In this document: piece after piece, positions 11,601 through 26,107 of the stretch
How positions within the stretch are numbered: position 1 is the stretch's first letter
How the letters are laid out: the number at the start of each line of letters is the position of its first letter
Assembly (NCBI GenBank): GCA_903813345.2
Contig: CAIIXF020000006.1
Location: 2,110,001-2,174,000 of the forward strand
Source: Owenia fusiformis
Lineage: Eukaryota; Annelida; Polychaeta; Sabellida; Oweniidae
Direction of reading: 5' to 3'
DNA: 64,000 bases
The notes under the pieces: generated by a model
What the model was told of the DNA's origin: nothing
Database searches by the model: none
Seen by the model: only the letters and a program-made list of their open reading frames with translations
Made by a program: the position numbers and the translations under genes

Positions 11601-14600
11601 AGCTAAAACGTTGAAACATGTACACTGTAATTATTGTAATACCATTCCATACAGTGTAAAATGAATTGAACATACCATTTGAAAAACTCAATTTATTTCA
11701 AACAATAAACAAATTCATTCACCAAATTTTAGTCAAATTATACACAGCACACTGTGCTTGTTCATATAGTGATACCTTTAAAACTAAAAACAATATAATC
11801 GAAGGGTAAAATCGGATACGTAAATGACCAACGTACAAAATCCTCATTGTTCGTGTTTTCCGTATCATTTCACGTATAAATTGAACTGACTACGCATAAA
11901 TCTGATAAATACGTTACGGATACGGATCCGTGGAGCTAAAAAACGTTTTGCGAAACCTCTCTAATATATGTAATATTACGTAAGATTACCTGAACTCTTG
12001 CTTCGCTGAGTGTCACCCTCCTGGCCAGTTCCTCTCGTACGAAGGCGTCTGGGTAGTGCGTCCTCTCGAAGACTCGCTCCAATGCGGCAAGCTGGGTACT
12101 GTTGAATGTGGTCCTGTTGCGGCGCTGTTTCTTTCTCTTCTTCGTCTCGCAGCTCTCTAGTTCAGATTCTGTTGCTGTAAATATACGAACGTGCGATTGT
12201 TATGTATTGTTTATTGGGATATATTTGCTTCATACATGATACTTCAGCCGTACTAGTTTGATTTAATTTACTATTTACTATTACTATTTATTATTGTAAT
12301 TGTAATATTTATTGTTGCATGTACTGGCCTTAATTATCTAGTGTTATATATTTGATGATGTTCTTCAAGAGAAAGGTAGCCGTTTTTATAATTAATTAAT
12401 ATAAGGTAACGTTACCAGTTTATTTGTAAAAATTTTGACTTAAGAAACAGATACTTATAATATTTATTTTCGTCATTTAATAAGTAGCCTAAATCAATGT
12501 TTAATTGGGCAAGGATTTTTTGATTATTGATATAAAATAAAAGTTACAAATCCGTAAAAGGAAAAAAAATGAATCGATACCCGACAATATTATTTTTAAT
12601 CTACCCTGAATCCCCGTTAATGATTTGCCAGACGAATGGCAGAAACAAATTGTTTTACTAGACTAAAGAATTACCTCTAACTAAATGTACATAGAATTAC
12701 AGTTGAGTGTGATTGAAAATGGGTATCCTTGATTTAACACAAATAGTGGTTCCATAATTCGTTGTAAAATTACTCTTCTTATGTGTAACTACTAACAATA
12801 CGAGATCGCCTTGCTAAATTACTCATGAAACTTTGTGTTTTTTGTCTTAATAAGTTATGTTATGGACAGGTGCTTAGACTGACATATCTCTCAAATCATA
12901 ATTCCTGACGGTTTTATATTTTAAACTACAGTATTGTGTTATCAAGTTATGCTGTCGGTGAAATTTATGAGAATATATTACATAGCTCATTGTTGCATTT
13001 GATCGTTATTTATGATAGTGCAGCATTGGACGATAATAACTATATATCACTATTATATTAATCTCTATAGCTAGCTATCAACAATATGCTTCACTTAAAA
13101 ACGCACGTTCTTTGCGATTGATCTCTAGCCTAATCCTTCATTTTTTCGCCTCTGTCATCACTAGTGTTATGCATCTCAGAGTACCGTGTTCCCACGCATA
13201 CAATGACAGCCAATAGCGCCAACCAGCAAACCAGTCTGCGAACTTTTGACAAATGACCCTATTTAAACTTCATAGCATCTAGGATTAATGACTTCAGCTG
13301 CTGGGGTACTTTGTCAGCAGACAATCATCGAGAAATTTTAACCACTAGATGTGTTTTTAACAATATATAGAAAGGTGCTTTATTTATGACATTCGTGTTC
13401 ATTTCATGGTATTTGGTCATGTCGTTCCGGAAATTCTTCCAACTCTATGAACGGAACAAGAAACTCACGAAACATTTCGGCAATATTTTTACTTCAGCCC
13501 TATCCAACAATTAAGAATCTACGAGAAATACTTTACACGGCACATCGAGCGTATGAAATTACGCAAGAAATATAATTATTTGCATGACCTGAATTTAAAA
13601 ACCAGTTTGATGTTGACAACGCTGATACAAACAAAAATGTAAAACAATCATAATTTTGTTTGTACGAAATACACGGTCGAACGAACAACATAGCTCGATA
13701 TTTTAATTTCACCCATTTGATATAAAAAATCTAAAAGAAAAATTGTTACGTAGTCACAAGAACATAAACATATTCAAACTGCTATAACATTTTCCCATAT
13801 GCAAAACCGCAAACTACAAACAACATAATAGGCCATAGTATATTCTTGGAGATAAATTGATGCGTTGCTGTTATCTCGTGTTTGTGTACAAACTTTGCCA
13901 TTCAGCCACAAGCCTCAAGTGTGCGCCAATTACAAAATAATCGAGGTTTGTTTATCTTTAATTATAAACGTCAATCCTTATTATTCCTGCTATACTTTGC
14001 TTCGAAGAACTCTCCAAGTGAAAACAATGATATGCGTGTTTTCCTTGTATTACACCATGATTTGTTTTGTAGGTTTCCAGCTTTTAATCGCGCAAGCCCT
14101 CGGCAAAACATTCCTCGTAATTTTGATGTTGCTTTTTAAAAATAGATCGATAAAAACAAGAATTGTGGAATTATCAAATAAACATAAAAATGAGAAAAAC
14201 AACCAACTGCAAAACACAAAAAGTTCAACTTGATCATGAATTTAAAAACCGTTTCCCATGGCTTAAACTTCTAGCTGGGATTGATGATGGTAGCAAGCAT
14301 TCTCCCTTGAATCCTGTCATCTCTCAGCAGTAGCAACCCGGGATATTTGGCGGGTAGAATTTACGTCGCCAATTTCTTGCCTCACAAACATTGATCTCTC
14401 ATTTCGCAGACGACTTTAGGCGGCTGCCGACGATACGTTCTGGGAGTGATGAATGCAAAACTGTTATAGTATACAAACCATTTAAATTGGTCAATCTATA
14501 AATCAACTTGCAATTAACATATGCATACATCATGAACTTAAATTAACTCAAAAGGGACATGATTCCCAGAATGTAACATCTAATTTCGAAATTACGATTA

Positions 14601-17600
14601 GTTTGAACCAATGTCGATCGTTTCGGAATCTTCAACTTTAGAACGAAACGATGAAATTATAGTCTTGTTAACCAACGTCTGTAAATTACAACCATTAATT
14701 ATGTTAATCTGTGTTCCCAAACAGTCGAGGAAAATGTATCATTTTATGTACCTCAAAGACATTTGATCAGAAAAGTGGCAATTCTACACTGGTATGTGGT
14801 TAATGTTTTCCTTCAGACGAGTGTTGGCGTCTAACATGTCTAGATCCAAGGGAAACGACACGGAACCTTATCCAGGATTCTGATTGCCTGTCTTTCCGTC
14901 TTTAAACTTGCTATGTATGTTTCTTAGGGTGTTTTAATTGATAAGATCGTTCAGATCAATGCGTGGGAGAAAAAGCAAGTTCTATACTTTCTCAATGTTA
15001 TACATTCAATTCCAATTTTTCAAAGGCGCACTAATAATCAGAAAGTCCAGAAAAATTTGCGGAAAATAACTAAATGTAAAAGAAAGTTGAATATATCCAG
15101 GGCAAATGGGTTTCTAGTTCTTATTCCTAATCATGCATCACCAAATGTTTTATCAGAATAAAATGAGCAACCTGCGTTTTGTAATTCGAAGCATAATATA
15201 TGCCAAGTCTCACAACACCATACCGCACTTAATATAAGTAGTAGCGAAACTGATGGTTCAGGCGCAGAAACACGTGTTGGCCATAGATCATTTTTACAGC
15301 GCAGAAGTGCACAACTTATAACCTTTTCACATCGTCTTGACTCGTAGTTTACTGTTCATAATTGCCAACTTACAATAGACACACAGATCCAACTTGCTGC
15401 CACTTTCAATTACCTCAGAGATTCGACACGACAACAATTCCGCAACTAATTTCTAACACTTTGCTTTAATGAGCAATATTACCGCAATTTGTCCAAACAA
15501 TTCTATTCTCAATTTTACAACATTGTTCAGGATATCCAAAGAATCTCTTACAGAAGATATTAAACAACATAAGTTTGGACCGAGAAAATATATTAAATTG
15601 AATACACAGAAAATTAGTTATTTGGTATTCATTTTTTTCAAATCGAAAATCAAGTTACCATCCACTAATTATTTTTTAAAAGCAAAGTAACCATTTCATT
15701 CATCAAAACGTTTCCCCTTAGACCTAGAAATAACTGTTAGATCATATATCATCTTAAATTACAATTATCAAATCATTTAGTGTTCATAATCAGTTTTATC
15801 AGGAGCACACTTGTTTGGCACTTAAAGACAGCGATAATACACTAGGGATCCAATAAATAGAATACTTTGTAATTAACACCCTACGAGTGGGAGATATAGA
15901 TTTTCACACGTTCGTAGTAGTGCGAATGGTCCCGAAATGGCACTTATATTGTGATTTTAAATTTCATTTTCATTCTTTTCGTTTCTTTGCTTTGAAGGTG
16001 TTTTGAATATATTTTTTAGTAATTTGGCTTGCCCACTGGCTAATGTGATTAAACCTATCGTTTATGGACAGTTCAAAAACATAAACGTTATGCAATATAG
16101 TAATTAAAACTTGATAAGTTATACTAACACACAAAGGAAGACATATCAGAAAAAGAATAGGTGCTCCAGGAATCAAAATGGTTCATTGTGAATGAAGAAA
16201 CGATGTGTTTAAAATTAAAAGCGTAGCTCAACAACCAACTGTAATACTGCAAGCCATATAAATGCTATTTAGTTATATTTGTTTTCGAAAACGTCTGTGC
16301 AAGTTTACTTTAGAAACACAAATACAACATTTATAGGATGTTGAAGCGAACAGATGGTGGATGATAGACATTCTTGCCCCATTACTGAGCTCATCTTGTG
16401 AAACTTGACCCTTATTTTAAGTAAATCTTCCTGCTATTTAGTTCACTCTGTATTGCTGTGGTACTTGCTATACCAAACCTGTGGTTAGATCTAAACCAGG
16501 ATTGTTAAATGAAAAGTAAAAATGTATCTAGCCTAATTATGCCGCAAGATAACAAGTTCGTAAGATTTATGAGATAAAGTAAGAGTGAGGTTTCTGGTCC
16601 TCTAAAATTAAAGAAACTTAAATCTTGAATTAGCAATAACTGATATTAAATGATAATTCCTATCAATAGAATAATTGGTGAAATATTCACATACATAGAA
16701 AGAGTACATTTTCAAAATTTACATCTATATCATACATAAATTGTTTTTCTGAATTATTTTCTGTATTGTGCAAATAAAACCTCAAGATAAATAAAAAGTA
16801 ACTTGCAAAGATAGTCTACATAGTGTGCTTTTATAAAATAACTAATATTCCTTAAAGATTGCTTTCTTTTTAAATATCGTTCAATGACATTTATATGTGT
16901 TCATGTTTTGTTTATTGCATGTTGCCGCGTGTGCTTTCTTTCTCAGATTCTATCCGGACAGAGGATTTGTCTAAAACAAAATTGAAAATTGAATAATTGA
17001 ATTATATAATTAAGTAAGGCTGTGTTCTTAGCAGGTTACCTCTGTGGAACATCTCTATGTAATCTATACACCTCACTTATTGGATGATTGACAGCTAAAA
17101 TTGTCAGTTGGTTCAATCGAAAATACATTATAAGTAACCGTATAGTTTGTGATCTTACAAATACAATTTACGTTGTAGTTCACTACTTTGGTCCTATTAT
17201 TTTGAAATGTTTGTGTCATTCAAATAACAACCATTGCAAAGAAATTTAGCAACTTTTTCAAAAATAATAATTCAATTTCAGAATTTAATGCTTTGGACTC
17301 GAGTCATTTCTTGTCACGCCTATCTTCTAATAAAACTTCAGGGAAATGATTGATCTCATTGTTTTATTACTTGTTTTTCACATTCACCATTTTGAAGAAT
17401 GGCCAACAGTCTCGAATATTCTCAAAACCGAAATAACTGCCTCATGGATAATTTAAGAAATACATTACGAGTTTAAAATATTAATTAGTTAGTTAATTGC
17501 AAAGTTTTGTCATCCCTGCCTCTCTCACATATATGTGATTCTAGCTTCAATATAACTCATGCCGCGACAATGAATCTTGTGATTTAAAAAATGAAATTTG

Positions 17601-18575
17601 GAAAAATTGGTAAAGAATGTGATGTCCAAATTGTTTTCTTCTAAACGATACATCTTTAAAATTGATTGAATTACCTTAAAAATATATACCACAATGTAAA
17701 CGAAAAATATTAAACAACAGCTTCTGGTGAAAAAATAGTATACTTATAGAAAATTATTTTTTAAACCTTTGATTAGATACATTCTTCATCTGAGCCATCT
17801 TAAAATTAGCTAGGAAAACTAAAAAACTAAAAACCAGAATAGGTGTCTGAAAAATAACCAGTCTATCTTGAAAAAGAAAACAAATTCAGATCAGAATTCA
17901 TCTGTTCATTGTACACTGACTGTATACGTAAACAGGTAAACATTTTCTCAAAATAAAACACTCGCCTGGCCTAATTGAAGATATACGGTCATACACGTAT
18001 TCTAAAATGACTTCGATTTAAGACATCTTCGATCCATACACATGATTCTCGTCCATTTGAACTATAACGATTAGTTTTCTATTTCAATTTCTATTAATCA
18101 TACTTAGGAAAATATTCAGCTCTTGTCAAGTCAAAGCCCCTAAAGAAACGTGTGATTAAAAAGTGTTTCCTCGATATTACGGTCTTGAATGAATGACATG
18201 CAAATATTCTGTCTCACCTTGACATGTAGGTCTCTGCATATTCTGTTCATCCTGGGTATGTGGGTGAACTTCATCCATGTGTCGCCTCTGTTGACTTATT
18301 TGCTCGTCTATATGGGGGCTCAAACCAGGGGGCTGTCCAGCTTGACCCTGTGGTTTCGGTGGTCCCTGGAGATTCGTCTTCGCATCACTTGTGTGTTGGT
18401 TGACAGCGTTGTACATGGCACAATCCTGGCGTTGGACAGGGCCCTGTAAGTCGAGCAGATGACTAACAGAGAAACCTCTAGAGTTATTGTTAATATTAGG
18501 AATATGTGGATAGTTTTGAAGTTTATCAAAACTATAGCTTGTGTTCGGCTGGTGGGCCAACGTATAGCTACTCAT
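8258..18575 (-). CDS. prrx: Paired-related homeobox transcription factor (Prrx family), complete
   Basis: Three exons on the - strand, 18575-18218, 12174-11990 and 8647-8258, join in frame (phases 1 and 0) to give 310 aa. The product is a DNA-binding developmental regulator acting in the nucleus; vertebrate Prrx1/2 act in mesenchyme. Diagnostic features are an N-terminal [10 protein letters not shown] motif as in vertebrate PRRX1, and a homeodomain at residues 136-195 starting QRRNRTTF with [16 protein letters not shown], recognition helix [10 protein letters not shown] and Gln50. A GDYLTW motif matches DYLSW of PRRX1, and a C-terminal OAR domain carries [13 protein letters not shown]. The intron within the homeodomain falls just before VWFQ, as in other Prrx genes. 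An in-frame ATG at 18602 exists, but MSSY at 18575 fits the family N-terminus (vertebrate MTSSY). Human PRRX1 is 245 aa; the excess is mainly in the N-terminal half and in a Ser/Thr/Pro-rich linker. Confidence 0.95.
8823..11961. mobile_element. 3.1 kb terminal-inverted-repeat element in the homeodomain-splitting intron of Prrx
   Basis: A perfect 18-bp inverted repeat, GAGAGGTTTCGCAAAACG, bounds the element, with TA on both sides (8821-8822 and 11962-11963) as a probable target duplication. The subterminal repeats are rich in ACG/TACGGATACG words at both ends. No transposase ORF survives, so it is probably a non-autonomous element. The C/A-rich satellite lies inside it. Confidence 0.8.
9780..10680. 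repeat. Degenerate C/A-rich, G-poor satellite
   Basis: About 0.9 kb of ACAACCCAAT / CAAAACACAACC-type words has very little G on the + strand. Landmark phrases recur about 180 bp apart (for example GGCACAACC-like words near 9960 and 10140, and AATCAGGCACA near 10055 and 10235), with hints of a shorter sub-period. The Prrx pre-mRNA reads the G/U-rich strand. Confidence 0.7.
11990..12174 (-). CDS. prrx: Prrx exon 2: most of the homeodomain
   Basis: A phase-1 acceptor (TTACAG) and a donor GTAATC bound 185 nt. They encode an acidic then basic lead-in ([13 protein letters not shown]) and helices 1 and 2 of the homeodomain, ending in SEARVQ. This matches the conserved exon pattern of Prrx genes. 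Confidence 0.95.
12175..18217 (-). other. prrx: Prrx intron 1, no coding content seen
   Basis: Six kilobases of AT-rich DNA. The ORFs in it are short and have no family signature. Being the first intron of a developmental regulator it may hold enhancers, but no specific element can be identified by eye. Confidence 0.6.
18218..18575 (-). CDS. prrx: Prrx exon 1: N-terminal region
   Basis: The exon starts [16 protein letters not shown], contains [12 protein letters not shown] (the conserved Prrx N-terminal motif) and continues as a Gln/Pro/His-rich region. It ends in phase 1 at the donor GTGAGA. Confidence 0.9.
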
Positions 18576-21500
18576 GATGGAGAATAAAAAAATCAATGTC
18601 AACTTATTTTGGAATCGTATTTGGGAACCTGTTTTCTAGTGATCCCTCTGAAGATTGTTTCCTGGGGTTGTATTACATCCACTACTTGTTGCTTACGATA
18701 TCTTGTTTTGACTTCAAAGATGACAATTTCCTTTACAGTCTAGAGTTCCCAAGCTGGCGAGGTCATCAAAGCCCTAATAGTATTCGGGATTCTATATATT
18801 GTCCCAAGAGTCCCTGAGACTTTGTTTGTCATGTCATTCTCGTCATTTTTGTCCATCAAGTGTCGTTTCATTCACTGATTCAAAATAATTATATTTAACT
18901 TGAAGTAACTGTTATATTCTTAATATTGTAATTGATTTGAGATTTCAAAATCAACTTCTTGTTAGTTTTCAGTTTAATTCAATCTGTCCGCATGATCATC
19001 CACTCTGCTGATGTCGTCTGCAAAAATACTGATGCATTATGGTTGATTCCCGCGTGTTTTATCTCCTTATCGCCTACTTTAATCGCTGTTTAAGAGGATG
19101 TGCTTTCAGTTTTGAGATAAGAGTATCATGTATTGGAGCCTTTACCCTCCTATTATTTCAAATTCAAAGACTCGGGCCCTGTTGCTTGCTAACAGAGCAT
19201 GAAAACTTTAGTCATGTTTGACATAGACACACCAGACTCATATGATCATCTTGTGACTTATGTTTCCAACAAATTGTTGTGATCAAAATCCAGCCCTATT
19301 TGACTCATACTTGCCCACAAAACTATTATTTAGACAATGAAAACATTGAACAAGTTTTTCCTGCAGTGGATATAAACGCGTTTCTGGTTTTATCCATAAA
19401 GCTAGATGTAAGGGAATCAACGTGGCCCGGTTTGTTGAAAACCTTCAAGTCGAGACTTCTGGCAAGTAGGGGCCAACGGGCAAGCAAGAACCAACAATGT
19501 TCTGAATATAGAGAACAACCTTTTCTCATGCAGGCCAGCCACATGCGGAGGCCTTATTGAGCGGAGCATGGCCAGGAAAATGTATAGCAGAAATGATGTT
19601 ACTCAAAGTCGTTTACAAGGTAATTTAGAAGGAAACACGATAGCTATTCCTTGTATTTGAGAATTACTTACCACCATGTGTTCCACAGTCTCAGATTTAA
19701 AAAAGAAAAGAATAGTAAACTCGATTATAATCTTAGAAAATTGATATCAACCACTACATACGTAGTTACACATGCTTCTCTATCTGCTCTTTGGATAACA
19801 GAATAGAGATATTGCGTACCAGAGACCATAAAGCAAAACTAATTTATCTGATAGAGCACAACCGATGCTGAATGAAGTGAAAAATCACCAAGTTCACAAA
19901 TGTCACATTCTTCCCATATGAAGTAATGCAGGAGTAATTTTTTTATTTTCATTTAATTGTGACATGCACTTCGAATTCATCACTGTAAAGAATGTATAGT
20001 GGCAAATCCCAGAACCCCATATAAAATTCGTGACTCCCAGGTCTGAACAATTATGACATCAAAAGAGCAGACACACATCATAAAACAACAGATTGCCATT
20101 GTGGAATGTATTTTATCACGTTCGTTATTGTGATGTATTGCTTTATATGTTAATGACTACAATTACGAAACGACAGTAAAACGTGTGGAAGGTATCCCAA
20201 ATGTCAAATTTGATTTTTGAAGCGATCCACTTCAACCATCAACGGGAAAAATTTATGTTACTTTTGTCTAGTTCTTTTCTTTCAACACAATGTTATGGAT
20301 TTAGCTTAGCATCTCAACTGAACACAGAAAGTGCAAAAATGACAGGCGCAAAAATCAATGAGTGAAACAAAACTAAAGCATAACATAACACATGGAAAAG
20401 TTCAGGTATTTCAAGTAAAAAAGTGGATGATTTTATTCAGAAACTTAATGAACTTCATGAAACTGAATTATCATATTGCTTTCGTAGCATTTTTGAAAAA
20501 ATATAGGAATTGATTACAGAAAAACGTTTGTGTTATTCTATTTCTTGATTTTAAATAAATTTAATTACATATAGACAAATAGTTCGTGTGCGTAGCCAGC
20601 TTTCAGTCAGGGGGGGGGGGAGGGTGCGATCGCCCCAAAAAAATTCGGGTTTCAGCAAGTCGTGGGATCCGATCGTGGCAATTATGAGGTGGGGTGCGTT
20701 CACACCAATCGCACGCCGCACGCCTCCCTCTGGCTTCGCTCATGTAGTCATATAGTTAAACAGTAGACACGAGTTACCGAAGTTCACCATTACAAATATT
20801 TGAATAATGAATAGCATGTTATAATCAATAAGAAAATATGAGCAATTTTTGGCGCAGGAGCAATGGCGAGAGTACCAAAAGTATTCACAAAAAAATTATT
20901 GTATGTGATACACAAGTAATTGAGTTTAAGTTTAAGTTTATTGGCATAACAAAATATGTCTTACCAAGTACAAGCTAACATCTGTATGCATATAATGCAG
21001 CTGAATGTACATTATCAATAACAGTGGGAAAAATATATAATATATAAGTTTAGACCTTTCGAGATGTTAATAATAAGTTCCTTTGCATCTTCTCTGCTGA
21101 CTTCATATATCTATAAAGACAGTCATCGTTAAATAATTTTTGAATTTTAAGATCATCACTTAGGATGTTGAAGTACGGTATCAATTAGAATTAATAGATT
21201 TGAGCATTTGAAACTTTCTAAAAGTGAAGTCCTTAATTAACTCTTGCCCTAATGTGATCACTGTGACGCACTTGAATTAAAACAACAATTTCATTTTTAT
21301 TACCTTCGCTAAATCTTGATTGTTTTCAATTCGCGATTTTTAACTAAAGATATGACATTCTCAATACTGATGCAGTATCCATCTAATACAGTAAATTTGT
21401 TTATAGAAGATGATATTGGAAACTATTTAGCTTATTTGAGTACACAGTTATCTGTTAAGAATTTCAGATGGACTCGGCGCCATGTAACTTCAAGTTGGTA

Positions 21501-24500
21501 GCATTTTACAGAGACGGATTAAGCTCAACTTCTTACTTCAAATGTCAGCTTGTCATTTGCCATGGTCGACTTAATGGATTGGTCGATGTAGCAGTCAATT
21601 CAACTAGAGCGCAGCTTTTGATCACTCTCAGGACTGATTTCTGTACATCGTTCCCATTGTCAATTTGTCTGTTCTTGTAAGAACGGTTTAAATTACAGTT
21701 TAGGGGTAAATTGTTTTAAAACACTCGTCGCTGTCTGACGAATTGATAGTGTTCATGTTTGGTATATGTTCTGCAACATCTACCATTGTTTGTTTTTATT
21801 TCATATGTAATAGGTCATCAATTTGATAACAAAAGTTCTCGTTGACCTTTTACTTTAGGCCCTCGGATAAGATTAACATGTTGAATGAAAAAAAGCGGCG
21901 TCGTGTAGGAAGTTGCTTTTTATCTATTGCATCGTATGTATATTCTCTATACATCATTTAGACACAAAACAAATTAAGCTGAATATGCTGGATATAAGAC
22001 AAATAACGTTATTTTAAAAACATGTTGTTATTGCATTCACGGTTCTCAGCCTTTTTTCGGGATGCGGTTACAGTATTTCCAATTTCAATCCCTGCAATTT
22101 CATTCTCGATATTTTTCACTTATGACTGACTTGCGCCATTGTGTTTCATATCAAGGGAATTTTACTTTCTTGCGCGTAGAAAGGTGCGTTTTGCCTCTAA
22201 ACGCTACTATATACTACTATAGAAAAGAAGAATGTTACCAGTAAGTTATATATTATTTTGTACTTTTCAGAAACACAGCCTAACGTCCGAGAGTATGTTC
22301 ACCATATTTTCGACGAAAATGTAGGTGAACTGATTTATGGTATATGTTTTGTTACAACTCTGTTTTACAACTGAACTATCTTAAGAACCACGTACTTTGA
22401 TAGGCTCAGCGTAAATGTATTATATTGCATCGTATTGTATTGTATTGTATTTTATTGTATTGTATTGAAATGCAAGCAATTTGACAAATTGCATCGTATA
22501 TGGACGAAATCACATTGGCCTCGTATGACACTTAAAAGGCTGAGGAAGAATACTTATTCGACATCTAAAGAGCTACAGAGAATATTCGATGGTTTCAATT
22601 GAGCCAAAATAACAAATATACGTTTAGGCTATCTAGTTATCATTGCATGTCCAAAATATCAACGAAGGATTGTGAATTCGTAAAAAAATATACAATGGAA
22701 TATATTACTCTTTTTATTTCTTGCTTTTTCCTCATAGTCACTGCCCTAGATTTTTTCTTTTCATTTGTGCCTAACATCAAGACTAGCGACCAGAAAGATA
22801 TTTTTCAAATATAGTCTCCATTTTGAAATGTAGTTCTGTTTTGGCTGTGTCTTCCCTTAGAATCTCAAGAGAATTCTTAACGGGAAAACGATGGCAAAAT
22901 ATGAAGAACTTTCAGATAATAAACCCCCAGTTTTCTAATTAGACCCATTAAGGAACACTGGACAAAACCTGGTTGTATTTTGATGTATGAATTTCATGAG
23001 CAAGGCATGTGTTTTTGTATCAAACCTAAACTGTTTGAAGTTTTATCTCACTTTTTGAGAACCACTTGTCATCCTTCTTGACATATTAATGAACAGATCC
23101 AAATTCACGTTAAACACCATCCTGGCCAGGCTTAGCTTTGTATTACCAGAACAAAGCATACACATCGATTCTCATCATATACATGATCTAGTCCTCCAAA
23201 TAATACAACGTGGCCCGGTAAGTGCTGCCCATAAAGGCGAATGATGAACGACATGGTATCAAGGCTGCAGACAGCAAGACGGTACTACACCATCTATAAA
23301 AGCGATTACAGAGCGGTAATAGCGAGTAGGGTCACATAGGAGCTGAACCGTGCACCCCTAGATAACAACCATGATAAGCTAACAAGCGCTGGGATTAATA
23401 GAACGATTCTTCGACGCGATGATGACATAGCCTACATCCATAATGATACGCACGTGTGTCTCGTGTTATATGATAATAACTTTCCTCGTGTTCCTTTCAG
23501 ATTTACAACTGTACATGTTTTTTAATTGTTCTTAAACGTTTTGATAATTTACAAAATATGTTTGAAAATATGTCTTTATCATTCATTTACTATTTTTGAT
23601 GACTTTAAAAATATTTGAAGTGACATCATCGCGATGTCATACATGATCGGGTGGCAAAAATGTTTTGAATTTAAAAAAAATTCCGTATCAATCTTTTCTA
23701 AATATACTAAACTTCAAAAATAAGCCAATGTTGATTGTATAACTAGGTTTCATGTTTTGATGTTATCCATCAAACAATTTTCTGATTTTTTTCGACAAAA
23801 ACATGTGAGTATGAATGTTGCAGTAGTGTGAACAATTGCTCATTAAAAGATACGTGCGTGCTAGTTTTGGATTTACGAACAAAAAGTCCTTCAAAACCAC
23901 CTCTTTGAAATAATTTTTTTCACTTATCATTTTGGTAACATTGGATGAGACTGAAATATAAGCCAAAGTGGTTTAAACTTTAAATGGGAGCTTAAACATT
24001 AAACGCCCATGGGTTTTAAAATGGAAGTTTTATTTGTTTTACTTAACCCTATTTCAAATTTGGCGCCCAAGGACCCATAAGGGAAAAGACTAGGAGAGCA
24101 ACTTAATTCGAAAACATTGATTTAGTAGAGAGAGATAATCGAGAGATAATCTTAAGATAAAACTAACTGAGATACAAACTAAAACCTAATCCCATACAAA
24201 GGGAGAAGTATATCTTTATTGGGAGAATTTTTGAAATTGCACTGTCCAAATGACAGATCTTCATTTGACAAAAGTTTGAAGAATCAGACAAGTCTCTTCA
24301 CAACATATCACTAGAACACGGTGCTCAGGGATCAAAAAGTTTCAGTCAAATGTTGTCCCTCGCCATAAACTAAAATCTATTCGTTAAAATCATTGCGATC
24401 AGAGACATCTATTCAGCCAAAACTACAATGTATTTGATAGATTTGCTTTTCGTTAGTCTAGCTACAAGCCCTAGTGACTTTGAATTTTCAGGGAGTGTTT

Positions 24501-24506
24501 ACCTTA

Positions 24507-24614
24507 TACAATAATTGGTCTAAGTAATAAAATCTTTATCTTATTAATCTATTGATATTTTACAATAATTGGTCTAAGTAATAAAATCTTTATCTTATTA
24601 ATCTATTGATATTT
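24507..24614. repeat. Direct duplication of 54 bp
   Basis: Two adjacent copies, starting TACAATAATTGGTCTAAG and ending ATTGATATTT, appear identical, indicating a recent slippage or templated insertion event. Confidence 0.9.
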
Positions 24615-25179
24615 TTAAATAATAAAGTTAAGATAATATTTGTTTGACAAACTATTATCCCCTAGTGACATCTATAGTACTATAGCATTTTTCATGTTGA
24701 TTCACCGTATTGTGCTGCCATCTTTCAATGGGTTTCTTATAGGTTTTGTAGGGTAAGGGATTGCCTTTCATTTCCTATAACTTGGGGGTATTTAAGAGAA
24801 ATTTTGGGCTTCATTCAGTAGAGAGTTAGATCGGGGGGAACATCACACATCATTTATTGTCATCTTATTAATCTCATTTTCATTCTTTCTTTATCTTTGA
24901 ACAGTTTTATTTTATACTGAAGAGTGTAATTGTACATGTTTAGTCTTTTACTTGGAATAAAGTATAGTTTTATGAGTATATTAATTCTGTGTTAATCTTG
25001 TCTTTTTTACATTACAAGACCAATCCATATTATTTTATGAAGAACCCACAGAGCTATTTAAACAACAAAGCTCGAAGCTTCAGTACTAGTCCTATAGTCA
25101 TGTTTAGCGGATAATATTCAAATACATCATTTTAGAATTATTTTCAAACGTAGTGGCGCGATGTTCCTAAAATTGACAG

Positions 25180-25462
25180 ATATAATAATAAGATTTAATG
25201 GGTGTTTGTCATTTTAAATATATCTTTAAATCACCAGCAGTAATAAACACAAGAAATGAATGACCACACTAAAATCAGTATGCAATGCCATGGGCTCTTG
25301 TATGAATTATTTAGACTTATTCGAAAAGTGTGAAATAATCATAAGATTTAATGGGGGAATTCACATTTTAAATATATCTTTAAATCATTAGGGGAAAAAA
25401 ACACAAGAAATGAATGGCAACACAAATCAGTATGCCAAGCCATGGGCTCTTGTATGAAAACT
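25180..25462. repeat. Imperfect tandem duplication of about 125-150 bp
   Basis: The words TTAAATATATCTTTAAATCA, ACACAAGAAATGAATG and CCATGGGCTCTTGTATGAA occur in the same order in both halves, with several substitutions and small indels. Confidence 0.75.
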
Positions 25463-26107
25463 GTCCGGAAAACATCATCCCATTTTCAGTGTATTTCTTT
25501 TATCATGAATTTAATACGTGAATTTGTTATTGATATCACTAAGATTGAGTAAAGGTTGTTTTGAACCTGTTAGGTAATTCAAAAATAGGGAAACTTATAT
25601 ATGGTTATTTATATGACTTGTTATATAAATTGTATGTTATATTGGATCAAGGCAAGTCATCATGACGCAGCAATAAAAATCTAAATTGTGAACTGTACAA
25701 CAATTTGCATTATTTAGTTTAATTTAGAAGTCATGTTTGTTGTAAAGTCGAACCATTTTTATATCTAAATCTAGTCCAAATCACTATACTTTAACAAGAA
25801 TAAAGTTGGATATGAATATCTAAGTTATATATTTGAACTTTTAGTATAAAAGAAGTTGGAACAGTGAATGTATGATTTGTTAACATTGGCCCGATCGGAT
25901 TTGAATTATATAATCTTTCAAAGAATGTTTAAGTAACGTATTATATTCAGGCCCTACTGTTTACAATAGCAACATAACAAAAGCAATATATTTCAAGCAA
26001 AGGGCTTCTCTGCATTGAATATATAGCACATAGGGGTGAGATCCTATCCTGGCACATAGAAGAAGCGTACCCCTACGATCGCAGTGGACACAAAAACAGC
26101 CTACAAC

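Larger units (their letters stand above)
18576..26107. other. Gene-poor intergenic region between Prrx and the GST gene
   Basis: The two genes diverge from here, so both promoters should lie within it. No exon with convincing splice sites or homology was found. It contains a fragment with G-tract at about 20588-20740, a short TATTG microsatellite near 22430-22470, a 54-bp tandem duplication at 24507-24614 and an imperfect duplication at about 25180-25460. An in-frame TAG at 26057 lies upstream of the GST start codon. Confidence 0.6.

Noticed and set aside
13865-14233. A 122-codon ORF in Prrx intron 1
   Set aside because: AT-rich, no family signature, no supporting splice sites, and a shifted overlapping ORF of similar quality.
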